Positions 53,198-62,010 of a stretch of DNA of 64,000 nt are shown here, piece after piece. A program made the position numbers and the translations under genes. The notes beneath the pieces were generated by a model. That model ran no database searches. It was not told the origin of the DNA and saw only the letters and a list, made by a program, of their open reading frames with translations. Within the stretch, counting starts at the first letter, position 1; every line of letters begins with the position of its first letter. The stretch comes from Propionivibrio sp. (GTDB taxonomy: Bacteria > Pseudomonadota > Gammaproteobacteria > Burkholderiales > Rhodocyclaceae), in contig NZ_JAPUVO010000131.1 in NCBI RefSeq assembly GCF_029255185.1, positions 1-64,000 of the forward strand, in the 5' to 3' direction.

Positions 53198-55098
53198 GCA
53201 GGTTCTCCCAGACTCTTCGATGAATCCGTTCTGCTTTCAAGCTCATCAATGCTCATGCCGGTAAAAGCGCGGTGGATTGATTTATTCATGCGGCGGGCGG
53301 CAAAGTCCTTGGTCTGGGCTTCCAGATCGTCCATGGCCAACGTTATATGCCGCCGATTATCGCCCAGTGCCGTGGTCTGCAATTTTGCGATGCCCGCCTC
53401 AATCCCCGCCATTTGTTCTGCGGAAAGAAGATCTCCGTCGCTCTTGAGCGCCGACTGAACGGCCTCAATCAAGCGTTGCGACTCGACCTGCGCTTCCTTC
53501 AACGCACGCCTTTGCGCATCGTCCCGGGTATGGACCATGGACTCCGTAAGCATATTGGCGATCTCTTCGTCAGAAAGGCCGTACGAAGGCTTGACAACGA
53601 TGCTCGCTTCAACGCCCGAGGTCAACTCACGCGCTGCAACGGCCAATAAACCGTCGGCATCGACCTGAAAGGTGACGCGAATGCGTGCCGCACCAGCCAC
53701 CATTGGCGGGATGCCACGCAACTCAAAGCGTGCCAGCGAACGGCAGTCGCTCACCAGTTCGCGTTCGCCTTGTACAACATGTACCGCCAGCGCCGTCTGG
53801 CCATCACGAAAGGTTGTGAACTCCTGTGCACGTGCCACCGGGATCGTTGAGTTGCGCGGAATGATTTTTTCAACCAGGCCACCCATGGTTTCCAGCCCGA
53901 GCGAAAGCGGGATAACGTCGAGCAACAACCAGTCATCTCCAGCAGCACGATTGCCAGCCAGGAGATTAGCCTGCGTTGCAGCACCGAGGGCAACCACCTT
54001 GTCCGGATCAAGATTATTTAGCGGTTCCTGCCTGAAAAATTCGCCAACCGCGTGTTGTACCTGTGGCATGCGTGTAGCGCCGCCAACCATCACGACCCCC
54101 TTGACGTCAGCAACCGACAGTCCGGCATCGCGCAGTGCTTTCTTGACCGGGGAAATCGTCTTGGCGACCAGGGTTTGCGAAATCTCGGTAAAGATTTCGG
54201 TGGTTAATTTGAGATCAAGCACCTCGCCGCTGTTGAGGCGCGCCGCGATCGGTGCAACCCCGTGCGACGTCAGATACTCCTTGGCTTCGCGCGCGCGCGT
54301 CAAGAGCAGACGAGCATCCTCGATGGACAGGGGCTTGAGCTTGGCAGCCTCCAGAATCCAGCAAAAGATGCGCTGATCAAAATCGTCGCCGCCGAGCGCC
54401 GAGTCGCCACCGGTAGACAGCACCTCGAAAACGCCCTTGGATAAATTGAGGATCGAGATATCAAAGGTACCGCCGCCCAGGTCATAGACGGCATAAACAC
54501 CTTCGGAAGCGTTTTCCAGGCCGTAGGCAATGGCCGCCGCCGTTGGCTCGTTGAGCAAACGCAGAACGGAAAGCCCGGCCAGTTTGGCCGCATCCTTGGT
54601 CGCCTGCCGCTGAGCATCGTCAAAGTAGGCCGGAACAGTAATCACGGCACCGACCAGTTGCCCGCCAAGCGCCGCTTCGGCGCGCAAGCGCAGCGTCCGG
54701 AGAATGTCGGCCGAAACCTCGACCGGGCTTTTGACGCCAGCGATCGTACGCAGGCGAACCATGCCCGGGGCATCCTCAAAATCGTAAGGCAAGGATTCGC
54801 GGTGGGCGATGTCCCTGATGCCGCGGCCCATGAACCGCTTGACCGAAGCAATCACATTGCGCGGATCAAGAGCTTGCTTGGACTGCGCCTCATAGCCCAC
54901 GTCGACCCTGCCGTCGGCGTGATAGTGCGCCACCGAGGGCAACAGCGGGCGACCCAATTCATCGCTGATAACCACCGAGAGGCCACTACGAACCGTGGCG
55001 ACGAGAGAATTCGTGGTGCCCAGATCGATGCCGACCGCCAGCTTGTGCTGGTGCGGTGCAAGCGATTCTCCGGGTTCTGCAATCTGCAAAAGTGCCAT
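53194..55098 (-). CDS. hscA: Fe-S assembly chaperone HscA
   Basis: A 634-residue Hsp70 homologue. The ATPase domain begins [20 protein letters not shown] and has [20 protein letters not shown] and [20 protein letters not shown]. The substrate domain follows. It releases clusters from IscU with HscB as J-protein. Start at [10 protein letters not shown] (55098), 23 codons inside the open frame, matching the family. Confidence 0.96.
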   Translation of the reverse strand: MALLQIAEPGESLAPHQHKLAVGIDLGTTNSLVATVRSGLSVVISDELGRPLLPSVAHYHADGRVDVGYEAQSKQALDPRNVIASVKRFMGRGIRDIAHRESLPYDFEDAPGMVRLRTIAGVKSPVEVSADILRTLRLRAEAALGGQLVGAVITVPAYFDDAQRQATKDAAKLAGLSVLRLLNEPTAAAIAYGLENASEGVYAVYDLGGGTFDISILNLSKGVFEVLSTGGDSALGGDDFDQRIFCWILEAAKLKPLSIEDARLLLTRAREAKEYLTSHGVAPIAARLNSGEVLDLKLTTEIFTEISQTLVAKTISPVKKALRDAGLSVADVKGVVMVGGATRMPQVQHAVGEFFRQEPLNNLDPDKVVALGAATQANLLAGNRAAGDDWLLLDVIPLSLGLETMGGLVEKIIPRNSTIPVARAQEFTTFRDGQTALAVHVVQGERELVSDCRSLARFELRGIPPMVAGAARIRVTFQVDADGLLAVAARELTSGVEASIVVKPSYGLSDEEIANMLTESMVHTRDDAQRRALKEAQVESQRLIEAVQSALKSDGDLLSAEQMAGIEAGIAKLQTTALGDNRRHITLAMDDLEAQTKDFAARRMNKSIHRAFTGMSIDELESRTDSSKSLGEPA

Positions 55099-55129
55099 TA
55101 AAGTCCTGGATCCTGGTTTATCGTTTGGC

Positions 55130-55657
55130 TCACGCCTCAAGCGCGGCAATCGCGTCGTCGATATCAAACAGCAGCTTTTCGAGAAACATCAAGCGTCGAA
55201 CACGGTCAGTTGCCAGCAGGTCGTCATGTTGATCATCAAGCAAGCCGGCAAGTTGCTCATAGCGGCTGCTCATACACTGCTTGACTCGATGATGCAACTG
55301 CTCCAGTTCGCCCTGCTCACGGGCCAGACGCGCTTCGGCAACCGCTTCACGCCACTCCATCTGCTCCATCAAAAACTCGGGCGTCATGGCGGTGTTGTTC
55401 TCGGCGCCCACGTCATGACCGGCAAGGAGCAGGAGGTACTGTGCCCGTGACAAGGGTTTTTTCAAGGTCTGATACGCTTCATTGACCCGCGTCGCCCACT
55501 GCAAAGAAAGTCGACGCTCGGCGTCCCCGGCCTGTGCGAATCGGTCAGGATGGACCTGAGCGGCAATCTCGCGATAGCGCCTGTCGAGCGCCGAGGTGTC
55601 GAGCCGAAAAATGCGCGGCAGTCCGAACAGCGCATAGTGATCGTCGTTGAAATCCAT
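55130..55657 (-). CDS. hscB: Co-chaperone HscB
   Basis: A 175-residue J-protein. The J domain has [16 protein letters not shown] and the HPD motif in [20 protein letters not shown], and the C-terminal three-helix bundle includes [18 protein letters not shown]. It delivers IscU to HscA. It lies 31 bp before hscA and 87 bp after iscA; the latter gap holds a hairpin. Confidence 0.95.
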   Translation of the reverse strand: MDFNDDHYALFGLPRIFRLDTSALDRRYREIAAQVHPDRFAQAGDAERRLSLQWATRVNEAYQTLKKPLSRAQYLLLLAGHDVGAENNTAMTPEFLMEQMEWREAVAEARLAREQGELEQLHHRVKQCMSSRYEQLAGLLDDQHDDLLATDRVRRLMFLEKLLFDIDDAIAALEA

Positions 55658-55711
55658 GCATGTCCTGGCGCTTGTGCTGCACGCGCTTATGAGCGGGAGC
55701 AGCCAACGTGG

Positions 55712-55743
55712 GTGGTACGTTTACGGCAAGTTTTGCGTACCAC
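55712..55743 (-). promoter_or_regulatory. Hairpin in the iscA-hscB gap
   Basis: GTGGTACG and CGTACCAC form a perfect 8-bp stem around a 16-nt loop, starting one base after the iscA stop. There is no T tract. It could be an mRNA stabiliser or attenuator separating iscSUA from hscBA-fdx expression. Confidence 0.4.
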
Positions 55744-55744
55744 G

Positions 55745-56068
55745 TCAAACATTAAAGCTTTCGCCGCAGCCGCAAGCGTCTTTCACGTTTGGATTGTTGA
55801 ACTTGAACCCCTCGCTCAAACCCTCCCGGGTGTAGTCGAGTTCAGTGCCATCAAGGTAGGGCAAACTCTTGGCATCAACCAGCACTTTGACGCCGTGAGA
55901 TTCAAAGGCAATGTCATCGGGTTCGGCAACATCGGCAAATTCGAGCTTGTACGCCACACCCGAGCAACCACTGGTGCGCACGCCGAGGCGCAGACCAATA
56001 CCTTTGCCGCGCTTGACCATATAGCTGGCCACATGTTTTGCCGCTTTTTCGGAAAGCGTAACTGCCAT
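55745..56068 (-). CDS. iscA: Iron-sulfur assembly protein IscA
   Basis: A 107-residue A-type carrier. Conserved cysteines are in [20 protein letters not shown] and [11 protein letters not shown] (the CGCG motif). It binds Fe or clusters and delivers them to [4Fe-4S] targets. It follows iscU after 24 bp with AGGAGAA before the ATG. Confidence 0.96.
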   Translation of the reverse strand: MAVTLSEKAAKHVASYMVKRGKGIGLRLGVRTSGCSGVAYKLEFADVAEPDDIAFESHGVKVLVDAKSLPYLDGTELDYTREGLSEGFKFNNPNVKDACGCGESFNV

Positions 56069-56092
56069 TACAAATTCTCCTTTTCTAGTCGT

Positions 56093-56482
56093 TCAGACGG
56101 CTTCGCTGTGCTTCTTCTTGTAGTCAGCAACTGCGGCCTTGATTGCATCCTCAGCGAGGATTGAACAGTGAATCTTGACCGGTGGCAAGGCCAGTTCCTC
56201 GGCAATCTGGGTATTCTTGATATTCAGTGCCTGATCGATGGTCTTGCCTTTGACCCACTCGGTCACCAGCGAAGACGATGCAATCGCCGAACCGCAACCA
56301 TAGGTCTTGAATTTGGCGTCTTCGATGATACCGTCCTTGCCGACCTTGATTTGCAGTTTCATCACGTCACCGCAAGCCGGCGCGCCAACCATGCCGGTCG
56401 CCACGCCAGCTTCTTCCTTGCCAAAGGAACCCACGTTACGGGGGTTTTCGTAGTGATCCAAAACTTTTACGCTATAGGCCAT
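56093..56482 (-). CDS. iscU: Fe-S cluster scaffold IscU
   Basis: A 129-residue scaffold. The cluster ligands are in GAPACGDVMKLQIKV, TYGCGSAIASSSLVTEW and the LPPVKIHCSILAEDAIKAAV segment; the LPPVK motif is the HscA-binding site. It follows iscS after 24 bp. Confidence 0.97.
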   Translation of the reverse strand: MAYSVKVLDHYENPRNVGSFGKEEAGVATGMVGAPACGDVMKLQIKVGKDGIIEDAKFKTYGCGSAIASSSLVTEWVKGKTIDQALNIKNTQIAEELALPPVKIHCSILAEDAIKAAVADYKKKHSEAV

Positions 56483-56506
56483 GATTATTTCTCCAGTAAT
56501 TCGTTA

Positions 56507-57718
56507 TCAGTGGGCAGCCCACTGAACCGTGCTCAGATCAACACCGTCCTGCACCATTTCCCAGAGCGGAGAAAGTTCGCGCAGCTTGCCGATTTTTTCA
56601 TGCAATAACTTGATGGCGTAGTCGATTTCTGCCTCGCTATTGAAACGGCCGAGGGTGAAGCGGATCGAGCTGTGCGCCAGTTCATCCTCCCGCCCTAGTG
56701 CGCGCAGCACGTAGGACGGTTCGAGCGAAGCGGAGGTGCATGCCGATCCAGAGGACACGGCGAGATCCTTGATCGCCATCAACATCGATTCGCCTTCGAT
56801 ATAGGCAAAGCTGATGTTCAGGTTGTGCGCAACGCGTTGCTCCAGGTCGCCGTTGATGAAAACCTGATCAATGTCGGACAGCCCCTTGAGCAGTCGGTCA
56901 CGCAGCGCACGGATGCGCACATTTTCCACGCCCATTTCCTCACGCGCGAGACGGAAAGCTTCGCCCATGCCAACGATCTGGTGCGTCGCCAGGGTACCCG
57001 AACGGAAACCGCGTTCGTGCCCACCACCGTGCATCTGGGCTTCCAGACGAACGCGCGGCTTGCGCCGGACATAGAGCGCGCCGACACCTTTCGGACCGTA
57101 GGTCTTGTGTGCAGAGAAGCTCATCAAATCGACCTTGAGCCTGGTCAGGTCGATCTCAACTTTGCCCGTGGCCTGCGCCGCATCAACATGAAAAATAATT
57201 CCTTTTTCGCGGCAAATCTCACCAACTTCAGCAATCGGCTGAATGACGCCGATTTCGTTATTGACGAACATGAGCGAAACGAGAATGGTGTCCGGGCGCA
57301 GCGCCGCCTTGAATACGTCAAGATCGAGCAGCCCATTTTCCATGACATCAAGGTAAGTCACTTCAAAGCCTTCGCGCTCAAGTTCGCGACAGGTATCAAG
57401 CACGGCCTTGTGTTCGGTCTTGACCGTGATCACATGCTTGCCCTTGCCCGAGTAAAAGTGCGCCGCCCCTTTAATGGCCAGGTTATTCGACTCGGTAGCG
57501 CCCGATGTCCAGACAATTTCCTTGGGGTCGGCACCGACCAGTTTGGCGACCTCATCGCGCGCCTCTTCGACCGCTGCTTCTGCTTCCCAGCCAAAGGCAT
57601 GCGAACGCGAGGCCGGGTTGCCGAATTTCTCGACAAGATAAGGAATCATTTTCTCCGCCACGCGAGGATCAACCGGGGTGGTTGCCGAATAATCCAGATA
57701 GATCGGCAGTTTTAGCAT
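56507..57718 (-). CDS. iscS: Cysteine desulfurase IscS
   Basis: A 403-residue PLP enzyme that removes sulfur from cysteine for clusters and tRNA thiolation. [18 protein letters not shown] near the start, [14 protein letters not shown], the PLP Lys in [20 protein letters not shown], and the catalytic Cys loop [20 protein letters not shown] all match IscS. The C-terminus ends [20 protein letters not shown] and AH. It is the third gene of the operon. Confidence 0.97.
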   Translation of the reverse strand: MLKLPIYLDYSATTPVDPRVAEKMIPYLVEKFGNPASRSHAFGWEAEAAVEEARDEVAKLVGADPKEIVWTSGATESNNLAIKGAAHFYSGKGKHVITVKTEHKAVLDTCRELEREGFEVTYLDVMENGLLDLDVFKAALRPDTILVSLMFVNNEIGVIQPIAEVGEICREKGIIFHVDAAQATGKVEIDLTRLKVDLMSFSAHKTYGPKGVGALYVRRKPRVRLEAQMHGGGHERGFRSGTLATHQIVGMGEAFRLAREEMGVENVRIRALRDRLLKGLSDIDQVFINGDLEQRVAHNLNISFAYIEGESMLMAIKDLAVSSGSACTSASLEPSYVLRALGREDELAHSSIRFTLGRFNSEAEIDYAIKLLHEKIGKLRELSPLWEMVQDGVDLSTVQWAAH

Positions 57719-57733
57719 TTTTCATTGCTCCTG

Positions 57734-58888
57734 TTAAATCGCTACTGCGGTTAATCGCTGCAGCTTGGCTGCCGTGTTTCGCAAGGCAGAAAAAAAGTCG
57801 TTTACCTGGGCTGCCGTATTGGCATGGCCCAGGCTGATGCGCACCGCGCCACGCGCCAATTCAGGAGCCACGCCCATGGCGCGCAATACATGCGACGGTT
57901 CCGGATTGGCGCTTGAGCAAGCGGCACCACTGGCCAGGGCAAAACCGGCGCGGTCAAGCTGAGCGACCAGCGTTTCGCCATCCACGCCGGGCAGGGCAAA
58001 ACAAACCGTATTCGGCAAACGTTCGGCACCTGTACCAAATAGTGTCGCGCCCATATCACGCAAACCGCTTTCCAGTTGAGCACGCAAGCGAATCAGCACG
58101 GGAGCCGCCGCCAGCCGCCGCTCGGCCAATTCACAGGCCATACCAAAGCCGACAAGCGCCGCGACATTCTCTGTCCCGGAACGCAAGCCGCGTTCGTGGC
58201 CGCCACCGGCAATCAGCGGCTCAAGCTCGACGCGCTTGTCGAGCACCAGCGCTGCCGCACCTTTTGGCCCGCCGATCTTGTGCGCCGAGAGGGTCAGCGC
58301 ATGGACGCCGGCAGCATTCAGGCGACGAAAATCGACGGCGATCTTGCCCACCGCTTGCACCGCATCGGTATGGAACCACGCACCCGCCGCTTTGGCCTGC
58401 GCGGCAAGCGCGGCGACATCCTGCAACACACCGGTTTCGTTGTTGGCCAGCATGACCGAAACCAACTTCGGCTGTTGCGCCAGAACCACCTGAAAACCCT
58501 GTTCGTCAATTCGTCCGTCGGCATCGAGCGCCAATTTGTGCAGCCGCCAACCGCGCCTGACCAGTTGTTCGGCCGGTTTGATCACACAGGGATGCTCAAC
58601 TGCACTCACCGCCAGCAGACCGGGCTTCAGGCAAGCCGCCGCGCCCTTGATGAACAGATTGTTGGCTTCCGATCCGCCACTGGTAAAAACGATTTCCGTG
58701 GGGTGAGCGCCAACCGCCGAAGCCACCTGAGAACGCGCCTCATCGATCGCCCGCCGCGCCGCACGCCCGTATTCATGCCGGCTTGAGGCATTGCCGAACT
58801 GCTCGGAAAGCCACGGCAACATCGCCTGCAACACTGGAGGTTCCAGCGGTGTAGTTGCGTTATGATCAAAATAGACCGGAGCAAACAT
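57734..58888 (-). CDS. Second cysteine desulfurase, NifS/IscS2-like
   Basis: A 384-residue class-I desulfurase between iscR and iscS. VYFDHNATTPLEPPVLQAML, the PLP Lys in LTLSAHKIGGPKGAAALVLD, and the Cys loop ASGAACSSANPEPSHVLRAM are complete, so it should be active. It is only modestly similar to the IscS encoded next to it and lacks the IscS C-terminal tail that contacts IscU. It starts 5 bp after iscR, so it is fully within the IscR-controlled operon. Confidence 0.9.
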   Translation of the reverse strand: MFAPVYFDHNATTPLEPPVLQAMLPWLSEQFGNASSRHEYGRAARRAIDEARSQVASAVGAHPTEIVFTSGGSEANNLFIKGAAACLKPGLLAVSAVEHPCVIKPAEQLVRRGWRLHKLALDADGRIDEQGFQVVLAQQPKLVSVMLANNETGVLQDVAALAAQAKAAGAWFHTDAVQAVGKIAVDFRRLNAAGVHALTLSAHKIGGPKGAAALVLDKRVELEPLIAGGGHERGLRSGTENVAALVGFGMACELAERRLAAAPVLIRLRAQLESGLRDMGATLFGTGAERLPNTVCFALPGVDGETLVAQLDRAGFALASGAACSSANPEPSHVLRAMGVAPELARGAVRISLGHANTAAQVNDFFSALRNTAAKLQRLTAVAI

Positions 58889-58893
58889 GATAT

Positions 58894-59385
58894 TCAGGCA
58901 GTCGCCGCCACTGACTTGAAGCGTGGATTCGAACCAATGCGTCGCGCATCCTTGAGAACCGACACGTCACTACCCAGCTTCTTCAGCTGTATGTCGACCA
59001 GATCGGACAAGCTGACCGAAGTCAGATACTCATACATCTTGAAATTGAGCGTCGCCCACAACTCGTGTGTCATGCAGCGCTCCTCGTCCCGGCAGTTTTC
59101 CTTGCCGCCGCATTGGGTCGCATCAAGTTGTTCATCAACGGCACGGACAATGTCGGAAACGGTAATTTTGCTGCCCGGGCGCGCCAGGCAATAGCCGCCA
59201 CCAGGGCCGCGCACACTGTCCACCAGGCTGTGACGGCGCAACTTGCCGAACAGCTGTTCGAGGTACGAGAGCGAAATTTTCTGTCGCTCGCTAATGCCCG
59301 CCAAGGTCACCGGACCGTCGCCGCTACGCAGGGCCAAATCAATCATCGCAGTTACTGCAAAACGTCCTTTGGTTGTCAGTCGCAT
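58894..59385 (-). CDS. iscR: Fe-S dependent transcriptional regulator IscR
   Basis: A 163-residue Rrf2-family repressor. MRLTTKGRFAVTAMIDLALR begins the winged helix. The [2Fe-2S] ligands C92, C98, C104 and H107 lie in QCGGKENCRDEERCMTHELW, the same positions as in E. coli. It represses its operon when loaded with cluster. GGAGG precedes the ATG. The operator is at 59401. Confidence 0.96.
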   Translation of the reverse strand: MRLTTKGRFAVTAMIDLALRSGDGPVTLAGISERQKISLSYLEQLFGKLRRHSLVDSVRGPGGGYCLARPGSKITVSDIVRAVDEQLDATQCGGKENCRDEERCMTHELWATLNFKMYEYLTSVSLSDLVDIQLKKLGSDVSVLKDARRIGSNPRFKSVAATA

Positions 59386-59400
59386 AGTGCCTCCGGGTTA

Positions 59401-59425
59401 ATACCTGATTAGTTCAGTCAACTAT
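59401..59425. promoter_or_regulatory. IscR type-1 box upstream of iscR
   Basis: The 25-bp site matches 23 of 25 positions of the type-1 IscR consensus (ATASYYGACTRWWWYAGTCRRSTAT), read on the minus strand. It lies 15 bp upstream of the iscR start codon, within the promoter region. Confidence 0.8.
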
Positions 59426-59429
59426 GCAA

Positions 59430-59454
59430 CAAGTTCAATTTATTAGTCAACTAT
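59430..59454. promoter_or_regulatory. Second, weaker IscR box overlapping the cysE 3' end
   Basis: One half (ATAGTTGACTA) fits the type-1 consensus fully and the other half is degenerate. The site includes the cysE stop codon, so the isc promoter region overlaps the end of cysE. Confidence 0.5.
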
Positions 59455-60195
59455 TTTACTCAGGTATTTGGGGTCAAATTTGTCGGCCGTCGCCAATTCG
59501 TCCTCAAGGCAAACGCCACTATCTTCAAGTTTTTTGAGCAGAACGTCGATACGACGATCCGTTTCGACCGCATGGTCAAGCAGGCCGTGAATGGCCTTGG
59601 CCAGGGGATCGTCCTGTTTTCCCGCCAGGGCATAGGCTGAAAAACCCATCTGCCCCGCTTTCTCCTCGCGCTTCTGAGCCTGCTCGGTATCAATGATGCG
59701 CGCCGGATTGCCCACCGCCGTGGTTCCCGCAGGGACATCCTTGACGACCACGGCGTTGGATCCGAGCTTGGCACGGGCGCCAACGGTAATCGGACCCAGC
59801 ACCTGCGCCCCGGCGCCAATAACCACGCCATCCTCCAGCGTTGGGTGACGCCGGCCCTTGGTCCATGACGTACCGCCGAGCGTCACGCCGTGATAAATCG
59901 TCACGTCATCACCAATAATCGCCGTTTCGCCGATCACCACCCCCATGCCATGGTCGATAAAGAAACGACGTCCGATGGTCGCCCCAGGATGAATCTCGAT
60001 GCCGGTAAAAAAGCGCGCCAGATGCGAGACAAAGCGTCCCAGCCAGCGCAACTGACAGCCCCACAACCAGTGCGACAAACGATGCATAAGCACGGCGTGC
60101 ACGCCCGGATAACAGGTCAGCACCTCCCACGAGGTGCGGGCTGCGGGATCACGGTCAAAAACCGAACGGATGTCTTCACGCAGACGGCTAAACAT
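59443..60195 (-). CDS. cysE: Serine O-acetyltransferase CysE
   Basis: A 250-residue hexapeptide-repeat acetyltransferase, first step of cysteine synthesis from serine. [24 protein letters not shown] core: [60 protein letters not shown]. The C-terminal tail that binds CysK is present but lacks the common terminal Ile (ends KIVD). It is upstream of iscR on the same strand, with an IscR-like box in its own promoter. Confidence 0.94.
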   Translation of the reverse strand: MFSRLREDIRSVFDRDPAARTSWEVLTCYPGVHAVLMHRLSHWLWGCQLRWLGRFVSHLARFFTGIEIHPGATIGRRFFIDHGMGVVIGETAIIGDDVTIYHGVTLGGTSWTKGRRHPTLEDGVVIGAGAQVLGPITVGARAKLGSNAVVVKDVPAGTTAVGNPARIIDTEQAQKREEKAGQMGFSAYALAGKQDDPLAKAIHGLLDHAVETDRRIDVLLKKLEDSGVCLEDELATADKFDPKYLSKIVD

Positions 60196-60234
60196 GAAAT
60201 TAATTCTCCATGACTATCAAGTGGTTATTTTATA

Positions 60235-60259
60235 ATACTTGACTGATTCAATCAACATT
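60235..60259. promoter_or_regulatory. IscR type-1-like box in the cysE promoter
   Basis: 22 of 25 positions match the type-1 consensus; the half nearer cysE (TCAGTCAAGTAT) matches perfectly. On the minus strand TTGATT, 17 bp, TAAAAT forms a plausible promoter, so the box covers -35 to -10. It is 40 bp before the cysE start. Confidence 0.65.
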
Positions 60260-60293
60260 TAAATCGGGATTTTGGCATTGAACTGCCAATGCC

Positions 60294-61073
60294 TTATTTG
60301 CCGATCTTTTTTTCCATGGCGTCGAGAATGCCGCGCAGGATATTGAGCTCGTCGCGCTCCAACTCGGCACGTCCAAAAAGCCGGCGCAGCTTGGGCATCA
60401 GGCGTTTTGGCTGTTGCGGATCGAGAAATCCGGTGGCGACCATGACACGTTCAAGATGCGCATAGTAACGTTCGATATCGTCATTGGTCGCCCGTGGCGA
60501 GGCGAAGGGAGTGGCCTTGGTGAACACCGGCGGACTGCCGTCAAACGCTGCCAGACGTAATTCATAGCACAGCAATTGAACGGCCGAACCGAGGTTCAGT
60601 GAGGTGTATTGAGGATTGGCCGGAATGAAAACAGTTCGCTGACACCGCTGCACCTCGGCATTGGACAAGCCGGCAGTCTCGTTGCCAAAGACCAAAGCGA
60701 CTTCGCCACCGACGGTCAAAGCCAAAATCTCGGGCGCCGCCTGGCGCGCCTGGAGAGGTGCAGGACCAATACTGCGCTGGCGCGCCGAAACAGCGACCGC
60801 GAAGACCGTCCCGGCCAGCGCTGCATCAAGACTGTCGCAAACCGTTGCGCGTTCAAGAATATCATCGGCCCCAACAGCCCGGGTCACGGCTTCGGCAGCG
60901 GGGAAAGATTTGGGATTGACCAGCGTCAGGCGCGACAATCCCATCGTTTTCATCGCCCGCGCCGCTGCACCGATATTGCCCGGATGGCTGGTATGAGAGA
61001 GAACGATGTGGACTTTGTCCAGCCCGCTTGGCAAAGCTAAGGGCGGAGAATGAGACGGCGAAGCCCGGTTCAT
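60294..61073 (-). CDS. trmJ: tRNA (cytidine/uridine-32-2'-O)-methyltransferase TrmJ
   Basis: A 259-residue SPOUT methyltransferase. VHIVLSHTSHPGNIGAAARA, MKTMGLSRLTLVNPKSFP, VALVFGNETAGLSNAEVQRC and PANPQYTSLNLGSAVQLLCY are the TrmJ/SpoU motifs. It methylates position 32 of several tRNAs. It lies divergent from suhB, as in E. coli where trmJ is also beside the isc locus. Start 61073 (MNRASPSH) is preferred over the open frame upstream. Confidence 0.92.
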   Translation of the reverse strand: MNRASPSHSPPLALPSGLDKVHIVLSHTSHPGNIGAAARAMKTMGLSRLTLVNPKSFPAAEAVTRAVGADDILERATVCDSLDAALAGTVFAVAVSARQRSIGPAPLQARQAAPEILALTVGGEVALVFGNETAGLSNAEVQRCQRTVFIPANPQYTSLNLGSAVQLLCYELRLAAFDGSPPVFTKATPFASPRATNDDIERYYAHLERVMVATGFLDPQQPKRLMPKLRRLFGRAELERDELNILRGILDAMEKKIGK

Positions 61074-61152
61074 ATTAAAATGCGCGATTCCACAAACGAA
61101 TCGGGCGGAACCAGAGGCACTGGCCACCCGTCTGATTTTTTAAAGACACCCC

Positions 61153-61962
61153 ATGCATCCAGCATTGAATATCATGGTCAAGGCAGCGCGCCGCGCCAGC
61201 CAGATCATCAACCGCGCCTCGCACGATATTGAGCACCTCAAGATCACGACCAAGCAGTACAACGATTTTGTCACCGAAGTCGACCGTGCTGCCGAGACCG
61301 CCATCATCGACGTGCTGCGCGAGGCTTACCCGGATTACGGAATTCTAGCAGAAGAGTCGGGGCAAACCGTCGGCGCCGACTCGGCCAGCGAGTACCAGTG
61401 GATCATCGATCCGCTCGATGGCACCACCAACTTCATTCACGGCTTCCCGCAATATGCCGTATCAATTGCCCTGGCTCATAAGGGGCAGCTCAATCAGGCG
61501 GTCGTCTATGACGTTCTGCGCAATGAAATGTTTACCGCCAGCAAGGGCGGCGGCGCCTATCTGAACGAACGCCGCATTCGCGTCACCAAGTGCCTCAAGC
61601 TGGACGACGCACTGCTTGGCACTGGATTCCCCTTCCGGATTTTCGAGCACTCGGACGCCTACATGAGCATTTTCAAGGAATTTACGCAACGCACCTCAGG
61701 CATGCGCCGTCTAGGCTCCGCCGCCCTCGACCTGGCCTACGTCGCCAGCGGTCGCCTCGACGGTTTCTGGGAATTCGGCCTATTACCTTGGGATATCGCC
61801 GCTGGTTGCCTGCTCATTACCGAAGCTGGCGGTCTGGTCGGCGATCTCTCCGGAGGTGAAAGCTACCTCAAAACCGGCAACCTGGTGGCCGGCACGCCCA
61901 AGGTTTTCTCGCAGATCCTGCAAGTGATCGACGGCCACCGCACGCCTGGCCTGGAAGCCTGA
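61153..61962 (+). CDS. suhB: Inositol-1-monophosphatase family protein SuhB
   Basis: A 269-residue Mg-dependent phosphatase. Motif 1 is GILAEESG plus [20 protein letters not shown], and motif 2 is [21 protein letters not shown]-terminal [20 protein letters not shown] is typical of SuhB, which also takes part in rRNA antitermination. Full length. A terminator follows at 61970. Confidence 0.94.
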   Translation: MHPALNIMVKAARRASQIINRASHDIEHLKITTKQYNDFVTEVDRAAETAIIDVLREAYPDYGILAEESGQTVGADSASEYQWIIDPLDGTTNFIHGFPQYAVSIALAHKGQLNQAVVYDVLRNEMFTASKGGGAYLNERRIRVTKCLKLDDALLGTGFPFRIFEHSDAYMSIFKEFTQRTSGMRRLGSAALDLAYVASGRLDGFWEFGLLPWDIAAGCLLITEAGGLVGDLSGGESYLKTGNLVAGTPKVFSQILQVIDGHRTPGLEA

Positions 61963-61969
61963 TCCATTG

Positions 61970-62000
61970 GCGGCGCGGCAAGCGCCGCTCTTTCATTTTC
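61970..62000 (+). terminator. Rho-independent terminator after suhB
   Basis: GCGGCGC-GGCAA-GCGCCGC, a perfect 7-bp stem, followed by TCTTTCATTTTC. It lies 7 bp after the suhB stop and before mutS. Confidence 0.8.
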
Positions 62001-62010
62001 GGGTAACCGC

